A stretch of 16,488 nucleotides of DNA from positions 1 through 16,488 of the forward strand of contig NZ_CAXLML010000061.1 in assembly GCF_964187505.1 (NCBI RefSeq), in the 5' to 3' direction. Positions 1-7,780 of the stretch are shown here, piece after piece. A program made the position numbers and the translations under genes. Below the pieces are notes generated by a model. The model searched no databases and had not been told where the DNA came from. It was given only the letters and a program-made list of their open reading frames with translations. This stretch comes from Chordibacter forsetii. Its GTDB lineage: Bacteria > Verrucomicrobiota > Verrucomicrobiia > Opitutales > Seribacteraceae. The first letter of the stretch is position 1. Every line of letters starts with the position of its first letter.

Positions 1-668
1 ATGTAGAAAAAAAGCAGAGCGACAGATGAGAACAAGGCCAAAGAGGCTGCAACATGCTGATTGGGCTTGTAGTGGTGTAGAATATTAGAAGTGGTGTAAA
101 GCACGGACCCACCAGCAAATAAAACCATGACCGCGGCAAAAACTAATCCAAGAGAAAAGCCAAAGATCATACTACAAACGATAAAGCCAAGCGCGACAAA
201 GCCTCCGATCGAAAGAACTCCTCTCATGAAGGAAAAATCTTTTCGGGTAATGAAAACGGTCGCAGTAATTCCTAGCACAAGCAACAAAGTCATTAATCCA
301 GCTGTAGGTATAAGCCCACTCCCTCCATACATGGTTGCGATAAAAAGGAGGGGTAAAAAAACGATCGCTTCGGCAATGACAAATAACCCAAGGCCTAAGT
401 ATTGCATCTGTTCAGAATTTTCGGAACGAGCCAATTTATCTGCTAGGTATCCTACTCCCATAAAAAGACCTAAGACGATTAACCAACTAAATCCACTAGT
501 CATACTCATAGCTAATTGAGCAGCGAAGGGAGCATTGACTAAGTAACATTCAATCCCGATGAAAGCCAGTATGGCCACGGCTAGGTGAGAATAAGTCCGT
601 CGAATAAAGGCAGCCCGTTCATTGGCATGACTTCTAGCAGCGGAAAGGGTGAAGGTTTGTTCTTTCAT
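1..668 (-). CDS. Bax inhibitor-1/YccA family membrane protein (partial, C-terminus beyond left edge)
   Basis: Translating the minus strand from the ATG at 668 gives 222 uninterrupted residues that run off the window start. The product is strongly hydrophobic, with about seven membrane segments after a soluble N-terminus beginning MKEQTFTLSAARSHANERAAF. Near the cut end it reads VLYTTSNILHHYKPNQHVAA, which matches the conserved C-terminal region of BI-1/YccA/YbhL proteins, where an acidic or polar loop lies between the last two helices. Family members are about 230-240 residues, so only a short tail is missing. These are inner-membrane proteins; some members are pH-sensitive calcium leak channels and E. 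coli YccA modulates FtsH, but the role here is unknown. No Shine-Dalgarno motif precedes the start. The gene is divergent from the M3 peptidase gene. An open frame on the opposite strand at 127-519 is a shadow. Confidence 0.9.
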   Translation of the reverse strand, partial: MKEQTFTLSAARSHANERAAFIRRTYSHLAVAILAFIGIECYLVNAPFAAQLAMSMTSGFSWLIVLGLFMGVGYLADKLARSENSEQMQYLGLGLFVIAEAIVFLPLLFIATMYGGSGLIPTAGLMTLLLVLGITATVFITRKDFSFMRGVLSIGGFVALGFIVCSMIFGFSLGLVFAAVMVLFAGGSVLYTTSNILHHYKPNQHVAASLALFSSVALLFFY

Positions 669-748
669 AAAATATATTGTGTTAAAAAAACTTGGAATAA
701 ATATCTCATCAAAATGGGCTTTTCTCTAAATCAAGCAAGTCCGTTCGG

Positions 749-833
749 CCTAAGATAAAAAATCTACTGCTACCCCCAGAAGCATTAATAAGATAATTCT
801 CTTAGGATTGCTTTGTTTAAGTGCTTCCTTAGG
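749..833. repeat. Three CTTAGG-type motifs in the divergent spacer
   Basis: The 196-nt spacer between the BI-1 gene and the M3 peptidase gene carries TCTTAGG at 800-806, its exact inverse CCTAAGA at 749-755, and the variant CCTTAGG at 827-833. The first two form a perfect 7-bp inverted repeat 44 nt apart. The third copy lies in the loop of a weak hairpin (AGTGCTT with AAGCATT, one G-T pair). Such clustering could mark a regulator site between divergent genes, but the motifs are short and may be chance. I could not place a convincing -35/-10 pair in the spacer. Confidence 0.3.
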
Positions 834-864
834 TTTAAGCATTACTCAATAATTTCATTCAGTT

Positions 865-2982
865 ATGCCAGAACATCCCTTTCTTGACCTCGCCAACCTC
901 CCTGCCTGGTCCGAGCTTTCCCCCGACCTCATCAAGTCTGAAATTTCCAATGCTTTGGAAAGATCAGAAGAACGCCTGCAGAATATTCGCTCGTTAAGCC
1001 AAGAGGAATCTAATTTCAATAACTCAGTAAAAGCATTAGAACAGGCTACGATTTACCTCGACCATTCCTGGGGACTCGTTGGTCATTTGGACTCCGTATG
1101 CAACTCTCCTGAACTTCGGACCGCTCACAACGAGATGCTACCGAAGGTTTCTGCATTTGGTGCCAAAATTTCCTTGGATGAAAAGCTATGGGAAGTCATT
1201 CGTTGCTTTTCAGAAAAACCAGAAGTCCAAGATCTTTCTCCAATTGATCACAGACTTTTGGACGAAACTTTAGCAGATTTCCGTGAATCCGGTGCTGATT
1301 TACCTGCGGAGAAAAAAGACCGTCTCGAAAAAATATCCTCCGAACTTGCCCAAGCTACTCAGCAATTTTCCGAACGGGTTCTCGATGCCACAAATTCATG
1401 GAAACTAGTAGTCAATGAAGAAGCCAGACTTAGCGGACTACCTCAAAGTGCCAAAGAAGCTGCAAGGGCAACTGCCATTGAAAAACTGGGCGAAGAGGAA
1501 GGTAGCAAATCTTGGATCTTTACCCTGCATGCTCCCTCTTTGGTACCAGCCCTACAATATTTGGACGACGACGAATTAAGAAAAGAAATATGGACCGCCA
1601 GCGATGCTCTCGGATCAGAAAAACCTTATGACAACCAATCCTTAATCGCTACCATTTTACAACTTCGTCAAGAAAAGGCGGAATTATTAGGAAAGTCTGA
1701 TTTTTCTGAAGTCGCCCTTTCTCGCCGTATGGCCAAAAGCGGGCAGCGGGCAGATGCCTTTATTTCCGAACTGAGAGATCAAACCGCACCTTTCTTCGAA
1801 CGGGAAAACCAAGAACTCGAATCTTACAAGGCAGAAAAAACCGGAAAAAACTCAGATCTGCTGCAACCATGGGAAGTTGGATACTGGTCAGAAAAGTTAA
1901 AAAAGGAGCGCTATGATTTCGATGAAGAGGATCTTCGTCCCTATTTCTCTATCCACTCGGTACTTCAGGGTATGTTTGCGTTAGTAACCAAGGTTTTTGG
2001 TCTTCGAATCGTGGAGCGTTCGGTCCTCTTTGAGGGTGAAGTCCATGCTCATGGCGAAGAGAACAGTCAAGCGATTGAAGTTTGGCACCCAGATGTAAGG
2101 TTTTATGATTTATTCGATTCGGAAGGTGGGCAATTGCTTGGTTCCTTCTATGCCGATTGGCACCCGCGATCGAGTAAGCGAGCAGGTGCCTGGATGAATT
2201 ATCTTAAGACTGGAGAACCCTTGAAAAACGGTGAGCGGTCTCCTCACCTTGGATTAATCTGCGGTAATCTGACTGCCCCAACTCCTGGAAAACCAGCCCT
2301 GCTCACTCATTATGAGGTTGAGACCATTTTTCATGAATTTGGTCACCTTCTACACCACCTTTGTGGTGAAGTTCCCCACACCAGTTTAAATGGTGTAAAT
2401 GTTGCCTGGGATTTTGTGGAATTGCCTTCTCAGATCATGGAAAACTGGTGTTGGGAGAGAGAAAGCCTAGACCTCTTCGCAAAGCATCATGAAAGCAACG
2501 CCCCAATACCAAATGAATTGTTTGCCAAAATGATACGGGCCAAAAATTTTATGGCCGGAAATGCAATGATGAGACAGCTTGCTTTTTCCAAGCTCGATTT
2601 GGTCATGCATCGCACCCTTGCCCAAGACCTCCCCCAGGACATGGAAAGCTCCCTCCAAAACATCCTTCGCGATTATCTTCCGAAACGAAAGACGCAACCT
2701 CGGACTATTGCGCTGCGTTTCAGTCACTTATTTGGAAGCCCAACAGGCTATGCCACTGCTTACTACTCCTACAAATGGGCGGAAGTTTTAGATGCCGATG
2801 CATTTACCAGGTTTCAAAAAGAAGGAATAATGAATCCAGAAACCGGTCGGTCTTTTCGAAAATCTATTCTTAGTCAGGGAAACTCGCGTCCACCCGAAGA
2901 ACTATTTAAAGAATTTATGGGTCGACCGCCAAAATCCACTGCCCTGCTCGAACGCAGTGGCTTGTCCCCAACTACCCAGTAA
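865..2982 (+). CDS. M3 family zinc oligopeptidase (oligopeptidase A/PrlC-like)
   Basis: The 705-residue protein is a cytosolic thimet-type metallopeptidase, a family that degrades short peptides including cleaved signal peptides. The zinc site is complete: HEFGH at residues 490-494 supplies two histidines and the catalytic glutamate E491, and E519, in the motif VELPSQ, is the third ligand exactly 25 residues after H494, as expected for M3. The C-terminal stretch TGYATAYYSYKWAEVLDADA (from about residue 625) matches the substrate-binding tyrosine region of PrlC/oligopeptidase A. The helical N-terminal part, roughly residues 1-230, forms the other wall of the channel in this family. The length is close to the usual 680 residues. 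No signal peptide is visible. The ATG at 865 lacks a Shine-Dalgarno motif. The next gene starts 12 nt after the stop, which suggests cotranscription. It is most like oligopeptidase A, but the exact subfamily is not certain. Confidence 0.93.
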   Translation: MPEHPFLDLANLPAWSELSPDLIKSEISNALERSEERLQNIRSLSQEESNFNNSVKALEQATIYLDHSWGLVGHLDSVCNSPELRTAHNEMLPKVSAFGAKISLDEKLWEVIRCFSEKPEVQDLSPIDHRLLDETLADFRESGADLPAEKKDRLEKISSELAQATQQFSERVLDATNSWKLVVNEEARLSGLPQSAKEAARATAIEKLGEEEGSKSWIFTLHAPSLVPALQYLDDDELRKEIWTASDALGSEKPYDNQSLIATILQLRQEKAELLGKSDFSEVALSRRMAKSGQRADAFISELRDQTAPFFERENQELESYKAEKTGKNSDLLQPWEVGYWSEKLKKERYDFDEEDLRPYFSIHSVLQGMFALVTKVFGLRIVERSVLFEGEVHAHGEENSQAIEVWHPDVRFYDLFDSEGGQLLGSFYADWHPRSSKRAGAWMNYLKTGEPLKNGERSPHLGLICGNLTAPTPGKPALLTHYEVETIFHEFGHLLHHLCGEVPHTSLNGVNVAWDFVELPSQIMENWCWERESLDLFAKHHESNAPIPNELFAKMIRAKNFMAGNAMMRQLAFSKLDLVMHRTLAQDLPQDMESSLQNILRDYLPKRKTQPRTIALRFSHLFGSPTGYATAYYSYKWAEVLDADAFTRFQKEGIMNPETGRSFRKSILSQGNSRPPEELFKEFMGRPPKSTALLERSGLSPTTQ

Positions 2983-2994
2983 CCCCATTTAAAT

Positions 2995-3399
2995 ATGTCC
3001 ACTAAACCACAAGTCCTAGCCTGGATTACTTGCGACAGCGTCTATGTAGATCCGGCTACCGGCAAGCATACCTTACTCGGAATTTTTTCTAGTTTACGAG
3101 CAAAGGAATTTCCTGTGGTCCATCCTCGAATGGTCTGGTTTCTTTCTTTTTCCGACCTGACCATTGGCAAGCATCAGCTAAAAATGACTATTGGTTTGCC
3201 CATGGCGGAGGAAGAACCCCGTACAATTATCGACCGGGAATTCGAGTCCCCAGGACCTCAGCACCGAATAAATCTAATTAATGACATACAACGATTAAAG
3301 TTCGATGCCCCTGGAAACTTTTCTATCCTTATCGAAATTGACGGGCAAGTTGTATTAGCAAGTAGCTTTCCAATTATTGAGGTGAAAATGCCGTCCTAA
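2995..3399 (+). CDS. Small conserved protein resembling the DUF6941 family
   Basis: This 134-residue soluble protein has no signal peptide or membrane segment. It begins MSTKPQVLAWITCDSVYVDP and continues with alternating short hydrophobic stretches and turns that suggest a mostly beta-strand fold. Distinct elements are GKHTLLGIFSSLRA near residue 22, the PxVHPRMVWFLSF strand near residue 40, and a closing FSILIEIDGQVVLASSFPI strand pair. From memory it resembles the bacterial DUF6941 proteins of unknown function; this was not checked by search. It starts 12 nt after the M3 peptidase stop and ends 64 nt before the PfkB gene, so it probably belongs to the peptidase transcript. No catalytic motif is apparent and I assign no function. 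Confidence 0.75.
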   Translation: MSTKPQVLAWITCDSVYVDPATGKHTLLGIFSSLRAKEFPVVHPRMVWFLSFSDLTIGKHQLKMTIGLPMAEEEPRTIIDREFESPGPQHRINLINDIQRLKFDAPGNFSILIEIDGQVVLASSFPIIEVKMPS

Positions 3400-3463
3400 T
3401 TTTCACAGTTCTGCAGTCTTGTGCCCTTGCTTAAATTAACCGAATTTTATATTTCATACTCTT

Positions 3464-4405
3464 ATGCCTGATATTATTGCATCCGATTCATCTGAGTCTT
3501 CCCCGTTATTGGTTGTTGGCTCAGTCGCTTTTGACAACGTTATTACTCCCCAAGCTGAACAGGAAAGAATTTTAGGGGGTGCCGCCTCTTACTGTTCGTT
3601 TGCTGCGAGTTATTACACACAAGTGCGCATGGTTGGTGTAGTTGGAAATGATTTTGGAGAATCCGACCTCGACCGACTTCGAGCAAGAGGAATTGATCTT
3701 GAAGGCGTCAAAAAGGATGATTCCGGACCCACCTTTTTTTGGAAGGGAAAGTACCATGAAAACTTCAACCGTCGAGACACCTTGGATATTCAATTAAATG
3801 TGTTCGAGAAATTCCGTCCCGACCTCCCAGAATCCTACAAAGATTCCTCATTTGTACTCTTGGGAAACATCCACCCCGCTCTACAAATGCATGTGCTTGA
3901 TCAATTAGCTGGAAATTCGTTTGTACTTGCAGATACCATTGACCTGTGGATCGAGACCGAGCGCGAATCTCTTCTCTCCCTGATTAAAAAAGTCAGCCTA
4001 TTTGTAATTAATGATTCGGAGGCCGAGGAATTAACAGGTGAATCAAACGTTATTCTTGCCGGTGAAAAACTTCGTCAGATGGGTCCAGAAAGCGTAATCA
4101 TCAAAAAGGGAGAACACGGAGCTATTCTATTTCACGAAGAGGGAATGTTTGCCCTACCCGCTTACCCCGTGACTCAATTACATGACCCCACAGGGGCTGG
4201 AGATTCTTTTGCCGGTGCCCTTATTGGAAGATTATCTTCTCGAAACCGTTCAGATTTCTCTGCGATCAAGGAAGCTATGCTTTATGCTACCTGCACTGCC
4301 AGTCTTACGGTTGAGGCCTTTGGGTGCGATCGTTTGGAGTCGGCTGGTAAATCTGAAATTGAAGAACGTGTTGCTTCTTTGAATCAACTTATATCCGTTA
4401 CCTAA
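3464..4405 (+). CDS. PfkB/ribokinase family carbohydrate or nucleoside kinase
   Basis: The 313-residue product has the two PfkB hallmarks. A GG pair at residues 38-39 is followed by a conserved small-residue helix and MVGVVGNDFG, and DPTGAGDSFAGALIG begins at D241, with D247 as the expected catalytic base in the anion-hole motif GAGD. The family transfers the ATP gamma-phosphate to the hydroxymethyl group of sugars or nucleosides in the cytosol. The substrate cannot be read from the sequence: the lid region (HENFNRRDTLDIQLNVF, from about residue 98) is not one I recognise from ribokinase, fructokinase or adenosine kinase. The gene follows the DUF6941-like gene by 64 nt and ends 2 nt before the likely TTG start of the DUF255 gene, implying translational coupling. 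The ATG lacks a Shine-Dalgarno motif. A weak promoter-like pair (TTGCTT at 3427, TATATT at 3448, 15-nt spacer) lies upstream but is not convincing. Confidence 0.88.
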   Translation: MPDIIASDSSESSPLLVVGSVAFDNVITPQAEQERILGGAASYCSFAASYYTQVRMVGVVGNDFGESDLDRLRARGIDLEGVKKDDSGPTFFWKGKYHENFNRRDTLDIQLNVFEKFRPDLPESYKDSSFVLLGNIHPALQMHVLDQLAGNSFVLADTIDLWIETERESLLSLIKKVSLFVINDSEAEELTGESNVILAGEKLRQMGPESVIIKKGEHGAILFHEEGMFALPAYPVTQLHDPTGAGDSFAGALIGRLSSRNRSDFSAIKEAMLYATCTASLTVEAFGCDRLESAGKSEIEERVASLNQLISVT

Positions 4406-4407
4406 GC

Positions 4408-6711
4408 TTGTTCCGGATTCACCGAGCACATACACACTTCCTCAGTTGTTGGAATTGGGTATGTTTACTCGCGTTTATCTCCTGCTCAGAAACAAATCCA
4501 TCAAGTGATCATACACAGAGGAATAAAACGCCGATTCCCGCCCAAAAGGAGGCAACTTCATTGATGCATCACAAACTACCCACTGCTGAAGAAATTGCAA
4601 AACTACCCGCAGACGGTGGAAGTGCATACAACCGATTAATTTTTGAAAGTAGTCCTTATTTACTTCAGCATGCCCGCAACCCCATTGATTGGAGGGCTTG
4701 GGGAGATGAGGCTTTAGAATTAGCACTGTCCTCAGATAAACCTATTTTTCTCTCGATTGGCTATACCACTTGTCATTGGTGCCACGTAATGGAAAGAGAA
4801 TCATTCGAAGACGTAGAGGTCGCCCGTCTACTTAATGAAAATTATATCTGTATTAAAGTGGATCGGGAAGAAAGACCTGATCTCGATAATGTTTACATGT
4901 CTGTCACCCAAATGATGACGGGACGTGGAGGTTGGCCCATGACGGTGATCATGACTCCACAAAAAATCCCTTTCTTCGCAGGCACTTATTTCCCAAAATC
5001 CTCTATGATCGACATGCTTCCTCACTTTTCACGGATTTGGAAGGAAGAAAGGGAAAAAGTTGATGAAGTTGGACGGTCAATCATTGAGAATTTGGCTAAG
5101 GCTCAATCTAGCCAGGCAGGGGGAGACCTTAACGCCAGTCATCTAGACCGATGCTTTGACGCCCTCTCCCAAGCTTATGACTCAGAACATGGAGGCTTTG
5201 GTCAACAACCTAAATTCCCCACCCCGCACTCCCTCTCCTTTCTATTGCGCTATTATCAAAGAACTGGAAAAGAAGAGGCCCTGAATATGGTTTCCCACAC
5301 CTTGCGTCAAATCCGCCTGAGCGGAACTTATGACCAAATTGGTTGGGGCATCCACCGTTATTCGACTGATCGTGAATGGCTGGTTCCACACTTTGAAAAA
5401 ATGCTCTATGACCAAGCTCTCTTTGCTATAGCTTGCCTGGAAACCTATCAACTCACAGAAGATCCTCTGATGAAAGAGGCATGCCAACATACCCTTGATT
5501 ATGTCTCCCGTGAACTCTCTTCCCCCGAGGGTGGATTCTACTCTGCAGAAGATGCGGATAGCGAAGGAGAGGAAGGGAAATTTTACCTCTGGACGAAGGA
5601 TGAATTGATTTCTGTTCTAGGAGATGAGGATGGGGAAACTTTCATCAATATATTCGGTTGCGAAACATCAGGAAATTATTTGGACGAAGCAACACGCCAA
5701 CGAACCGGCAAAAACATTCCACATCTCAAAAAATCCATTTCCGAGTATTCCCATTTACAGGATGTAAAACCAAAAGAATTTCAACAGAAACTGGAAAATA
5801 TACGAAAAAAACTTTTCAATTCCAGAGAAAGTCGGGTACACCCTCAACTCGACGATAAAGTACTAACAGACTGGAACGGCCTCATGATTTCCGCCTTTGC
5901 TCGTACCGGACAGGCCATGGGTATCAAAGAGTATATCATCCGGGCCCAAAAAGCAGCTGACTTCTGCCTTTCCGAACTTCGTCAACCAAATGGTAGGTTG
6001 CTCAAACGCTGGCGACTCGGCAAAGCCGGACTACCCGCCCATCTGGAAGACTACGCTTTTTTAGCGCAAGGCTTGATTGACTTGTACGAGGCTACCTGCA
6101 CCCCTCATTACCTGGACCAAGCAAAACAATTGATCGATCTTTCCCGCGAACTTTTTGAGGACCCTGAAGTTGGGGGATTTTTCCTCACCGCCAAGGATGG
6201 CGAGCAATTACTAACCCGACCAAAAGAAATTTATGATGGTGCCATACCTTCTGGAAATTCGGTTATGGCGATGAACCTTTGCAGAATATGGAAGATATCA
6301 GGCGATGAAAAATATCGCGATTGTTTGAACCGTTCCTTTTCTGCATTCTCCGGTTTTTTGGAGTCTAACCCTTCTGGGGCCGAAAACTTTTTACACGCCC
6401 TCGCCTTTGTTCTCCACCCACCTTACGAAATTGTAATTTCTGGAAATTTAGAGGATGAAAACACGAAGAAATTCATCAAGGAAACAAACAAACGTTTTCT
6501 GCCCTTCAAAACTCAAATTCACTTACCTAGACAATTTGAAAAGTCAAAGATTGTAGAACTAGCACCCTATTTAACCGCCTTTACATCTTCGCAAATGCCT
6601 ACTTTTTTCCTTTGCCGAGATTATGCCTGCGATCAACCTAGAGTAGACCCCAAAGAAGTGGGGAATATTTTGAATACTCTTTTGGTTAAAAACCAAGATA
6701 GTTTGGATTAG
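4408..6711 (+). CDS. DUF255/YyaL-type thioredoxin-fold protein with alpha/alpha-toroid domain, probable lipoprotein
   Basis: The 767-residue protein belongs to the YyaL/SPATA20 family. Its thioredoxin-like domain spans about residues 70-235, with the family motif TTCHWCHVMERESFED (C122 and C125) followed by VDREERPDLD and GRGGWPMTVIMTP. The remainder resembles six-hairpin (alpha/alpha) glycosidase-like toroids, with LDDKVLTDWNGLMISAFAR and a GFFLTAKDGEQLL region typical of the family. The biochemical role of this family is not settled. The TTG at 4408, 2 nt after the kinase stop, adds a leader with basic residues, a hydrophobic stretch and a lipobox-like FISC ending at C26, suggesting export and lipidation. 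The first in-frame ATG is codon 53 at 4564; that start would give a cytosolic protein beginning nearer the family's usual N-terminus. I favour the TTG because the leader looks selected, at moderate confidence. The gene converges with the next gene across 8 nt. Confidence 0.9.
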   Translation: MFRIHRAHTHFLSCWNWVCLLAFISCSETNPSSDHTQRNKTPIPAQKEATSLMHHKLPTAEEIAKLPADGGSAYNRLIFESSPYLLQHARNPIDWRAWGDEALELALSSDKPIFLSIGYTTCHWCHVMERESFEDVEVARLLNENYICIKVDREERPDLDNVYMSVTQMMTGRGGWPMTVIMTPQKIPFFAGTYFPKSSMIDMLPHFSRIWKEEREKVDEVGRSIIENLAKAQSSQAGGDLNASHLDRCFDALSQAYDSEHGGFGQQPKFPTPHSLSFLLRYYQRTGKEEALNMVSHTLRQIRLSGTYDQIGWGIHRYSTDREWLVPHFEKMLYDQALFAIACLETYQLTEDPLMKEACQHTLDYVSRELSSPEGGFYSAEDADSEGEEGKFYLWTKDELISVLGDEDGETFINIFGCETSGNYLDEATRQRTGKNIPHLKKSISEYSHLQDVKPKEFQQKLENIRKKLFNSRESRVHPQLDDKVLTDWNGLMISAFARTGQAMGIKEYIIRAQKAADFCLSELRQPNGRLLKRWRLGKAGLPAHLEDYAFLAQGLIDLYEATCTPHYLDQAKQLIDLSRELFEDPEVGGFFLTAKDGEQLLTRPKEIYDGAIPSGNSVMAMNLCRIWKISGDEKYRDCLNRSFSAFSGFLESNPSGAENFLHALAFVLHPPYEIVISGNLEDENTKKFIKETNKRFLPFKTQIHLPRQFEKSKIVELAPYLTAFTSSQMPTFFLCRDYACDQPRVDPKEVGNILNTLLVKNQDSLD

Positions 6712-6719
6712 TTTCCTAA

Positions 6720-7646
6720 CTAAGCCTTTTCTGCTGTGGCGAGAAGGGTTTCAAAAAAAGGCTTTTTATTTTCTTTAGCGACGACCTCTACTTTTGCCCC
6801 ACGAAAGCCTGCCTCATCAATCATTCGATAGAGTTCGTTCTGACCAAAGCCCAACCAGTGATCACCATAAAGTTCACGAGCTTTTTCAAACTGGTGTTTT
6901 TTTAAATCGATAACAATTAGCTGCCCACCAGGTTTAAGAACCCGAAAAGCCTCCGAAAGAGCAGCTTCTGGTTTTTGTGCATGGTGTAAGGATTGACTCA
7001 TTAGTGCGAGATCAACGCTTTTAGCTGGCAATGGAACTTTTTCTAAATCGCCAACCTTATACTCTAAATTCGCAAGTCCTTTTCTTTTTGCTAAGTCGGT
7101 CCCCAAACGAACCATACTTTTTGAACTATCTATACAAATTACTTTCTTTGCCCGGTCTGCTAAGAGTTGAGAAATTGTACCCTCCCCCGCACCCAAATCG
7201 ACGATGGTAATTGAGGGAACAAGACGAAAGAGAAAATGTCCAATTGCTTCCCAAGTTCTTCCGGGGACATAATTTTTTCCCAAGCGCTCCGCCACTTCAT
7301 CAAAATAGCGTTCAGATTCACGCCTTCTACGATCGACAATACGGGAAAGGGCAGACTGATCACTAAGCCAAAACTCCTCATCAGATTCCTCAGATAAGGC
7401 CAACCTAAGAAACTCATACTTTGGGGATGGATCGATATCCAATACATAATAAGTACGCTTACCATCCTTGCGGTCGCTAACCAGTTCATTCCTTCTCAAC
7501 AAACCAAGATGAGAAGAAATTCGGGATTGTCCCATCTCCAAGATTTCCTGTAATTCAGCAACCGATAATTCTTCTTGCCCCAACAAACGGAGCATACGCA
7601 AACGAGTGGGATCTGAAAGTACTTGTAAAACCTCAGTAATCTTCAT
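6720..7646 (-). CDS. ArsR-type HTH regulator fused to SAM-dependent methyltransferase
   Basis: The 308-residue protein has two parts. Residues 1-75 form an ArsR-like winged helix (VLSDPTRLRMLRLL, then MGQSRISSHLGLLRRNELV as recognition helix, then a KDGKRTYYVLD wing). It has no CxC-type metal-binding pair, so a metal sensor is unlikely. From about residue 130 onward it is a class I methyltransferase: motif I VDLGAGEG at 149-156, acidic D173 after the second strand, and an SLHHAQKPEAALSEAFRVLKPGG stretch typical of UbiE-like domains. Proteins of this architecture are widespread and in several bacteria lie beside methionine-cycle genes, which suggests regulation tied to SAM or SAH, but no such neighbours are present here. 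It lies 134 nt downstream of the GreA-like gene on the same strand. A lone TATACT hexamer at 7714-7709 lacks a matching -35 box. The methyl acceptor is unknown. Confidence 0.9.
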   Translation of the reverse strand: MKITEVLQVLSDPTRLRMLRLLGQEELSVAELQEILEMGQSRISSHLGLLRRNELVSDRKDGKRTYYVLDIDPSPKYEFLRLALSEESDEEFWLSDQSALSRIVDRRRRESERYFDEVAERLGKNYVPGRTWEAIGHFLFRLVPSITIVDLGAGEGTISQLLADRAKKVICIDSSKSMVRLGTDLAKRKGLANLEYKVGDLEKVPLPAKSVDLALMSQSLHHAQKPEAALSEAFRVLKPGGQLIVIDLKKHQFEKARELYGDHWLGFGQNELYRMIDEAGFRGAKVEVVAKENKKPFFETLLATAEKA

Positions 7647-7780
7647 TCCACACAGGTTGTAGATTTACAGAAGCTTACCTGCAATGGAAATCCAAAGACT
7701 CCAAAATCAGTATAGAAATGAGAACAAGATTAAATGGCGATTAGAACAGCAAAAGCTATTCCAAAGATCAAAGAAACAAC

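Noticed and set aside
127..519. Open frame of 130 residues on the plus strand at the left edge
   Set aside because: Its composition is rich in K, P and T with no recognisable domain, and it lies opposite the clear BI-1 membrane protein on the minus strand.
3427..3453. TTGCTT / TATATT pair as a promoter for the PfkB gene
   Set aside because: The spacing is 15 nt and the region is A/T-rich, where such pairs are common by chance.
7709..7714. TATACT hexamer (minus) as a -10 box for the ArsR/methyltransferase gene
   Set aside because: No -35-like hexamer is found 16-18 nt upstream, so it was not listed as a promoter.
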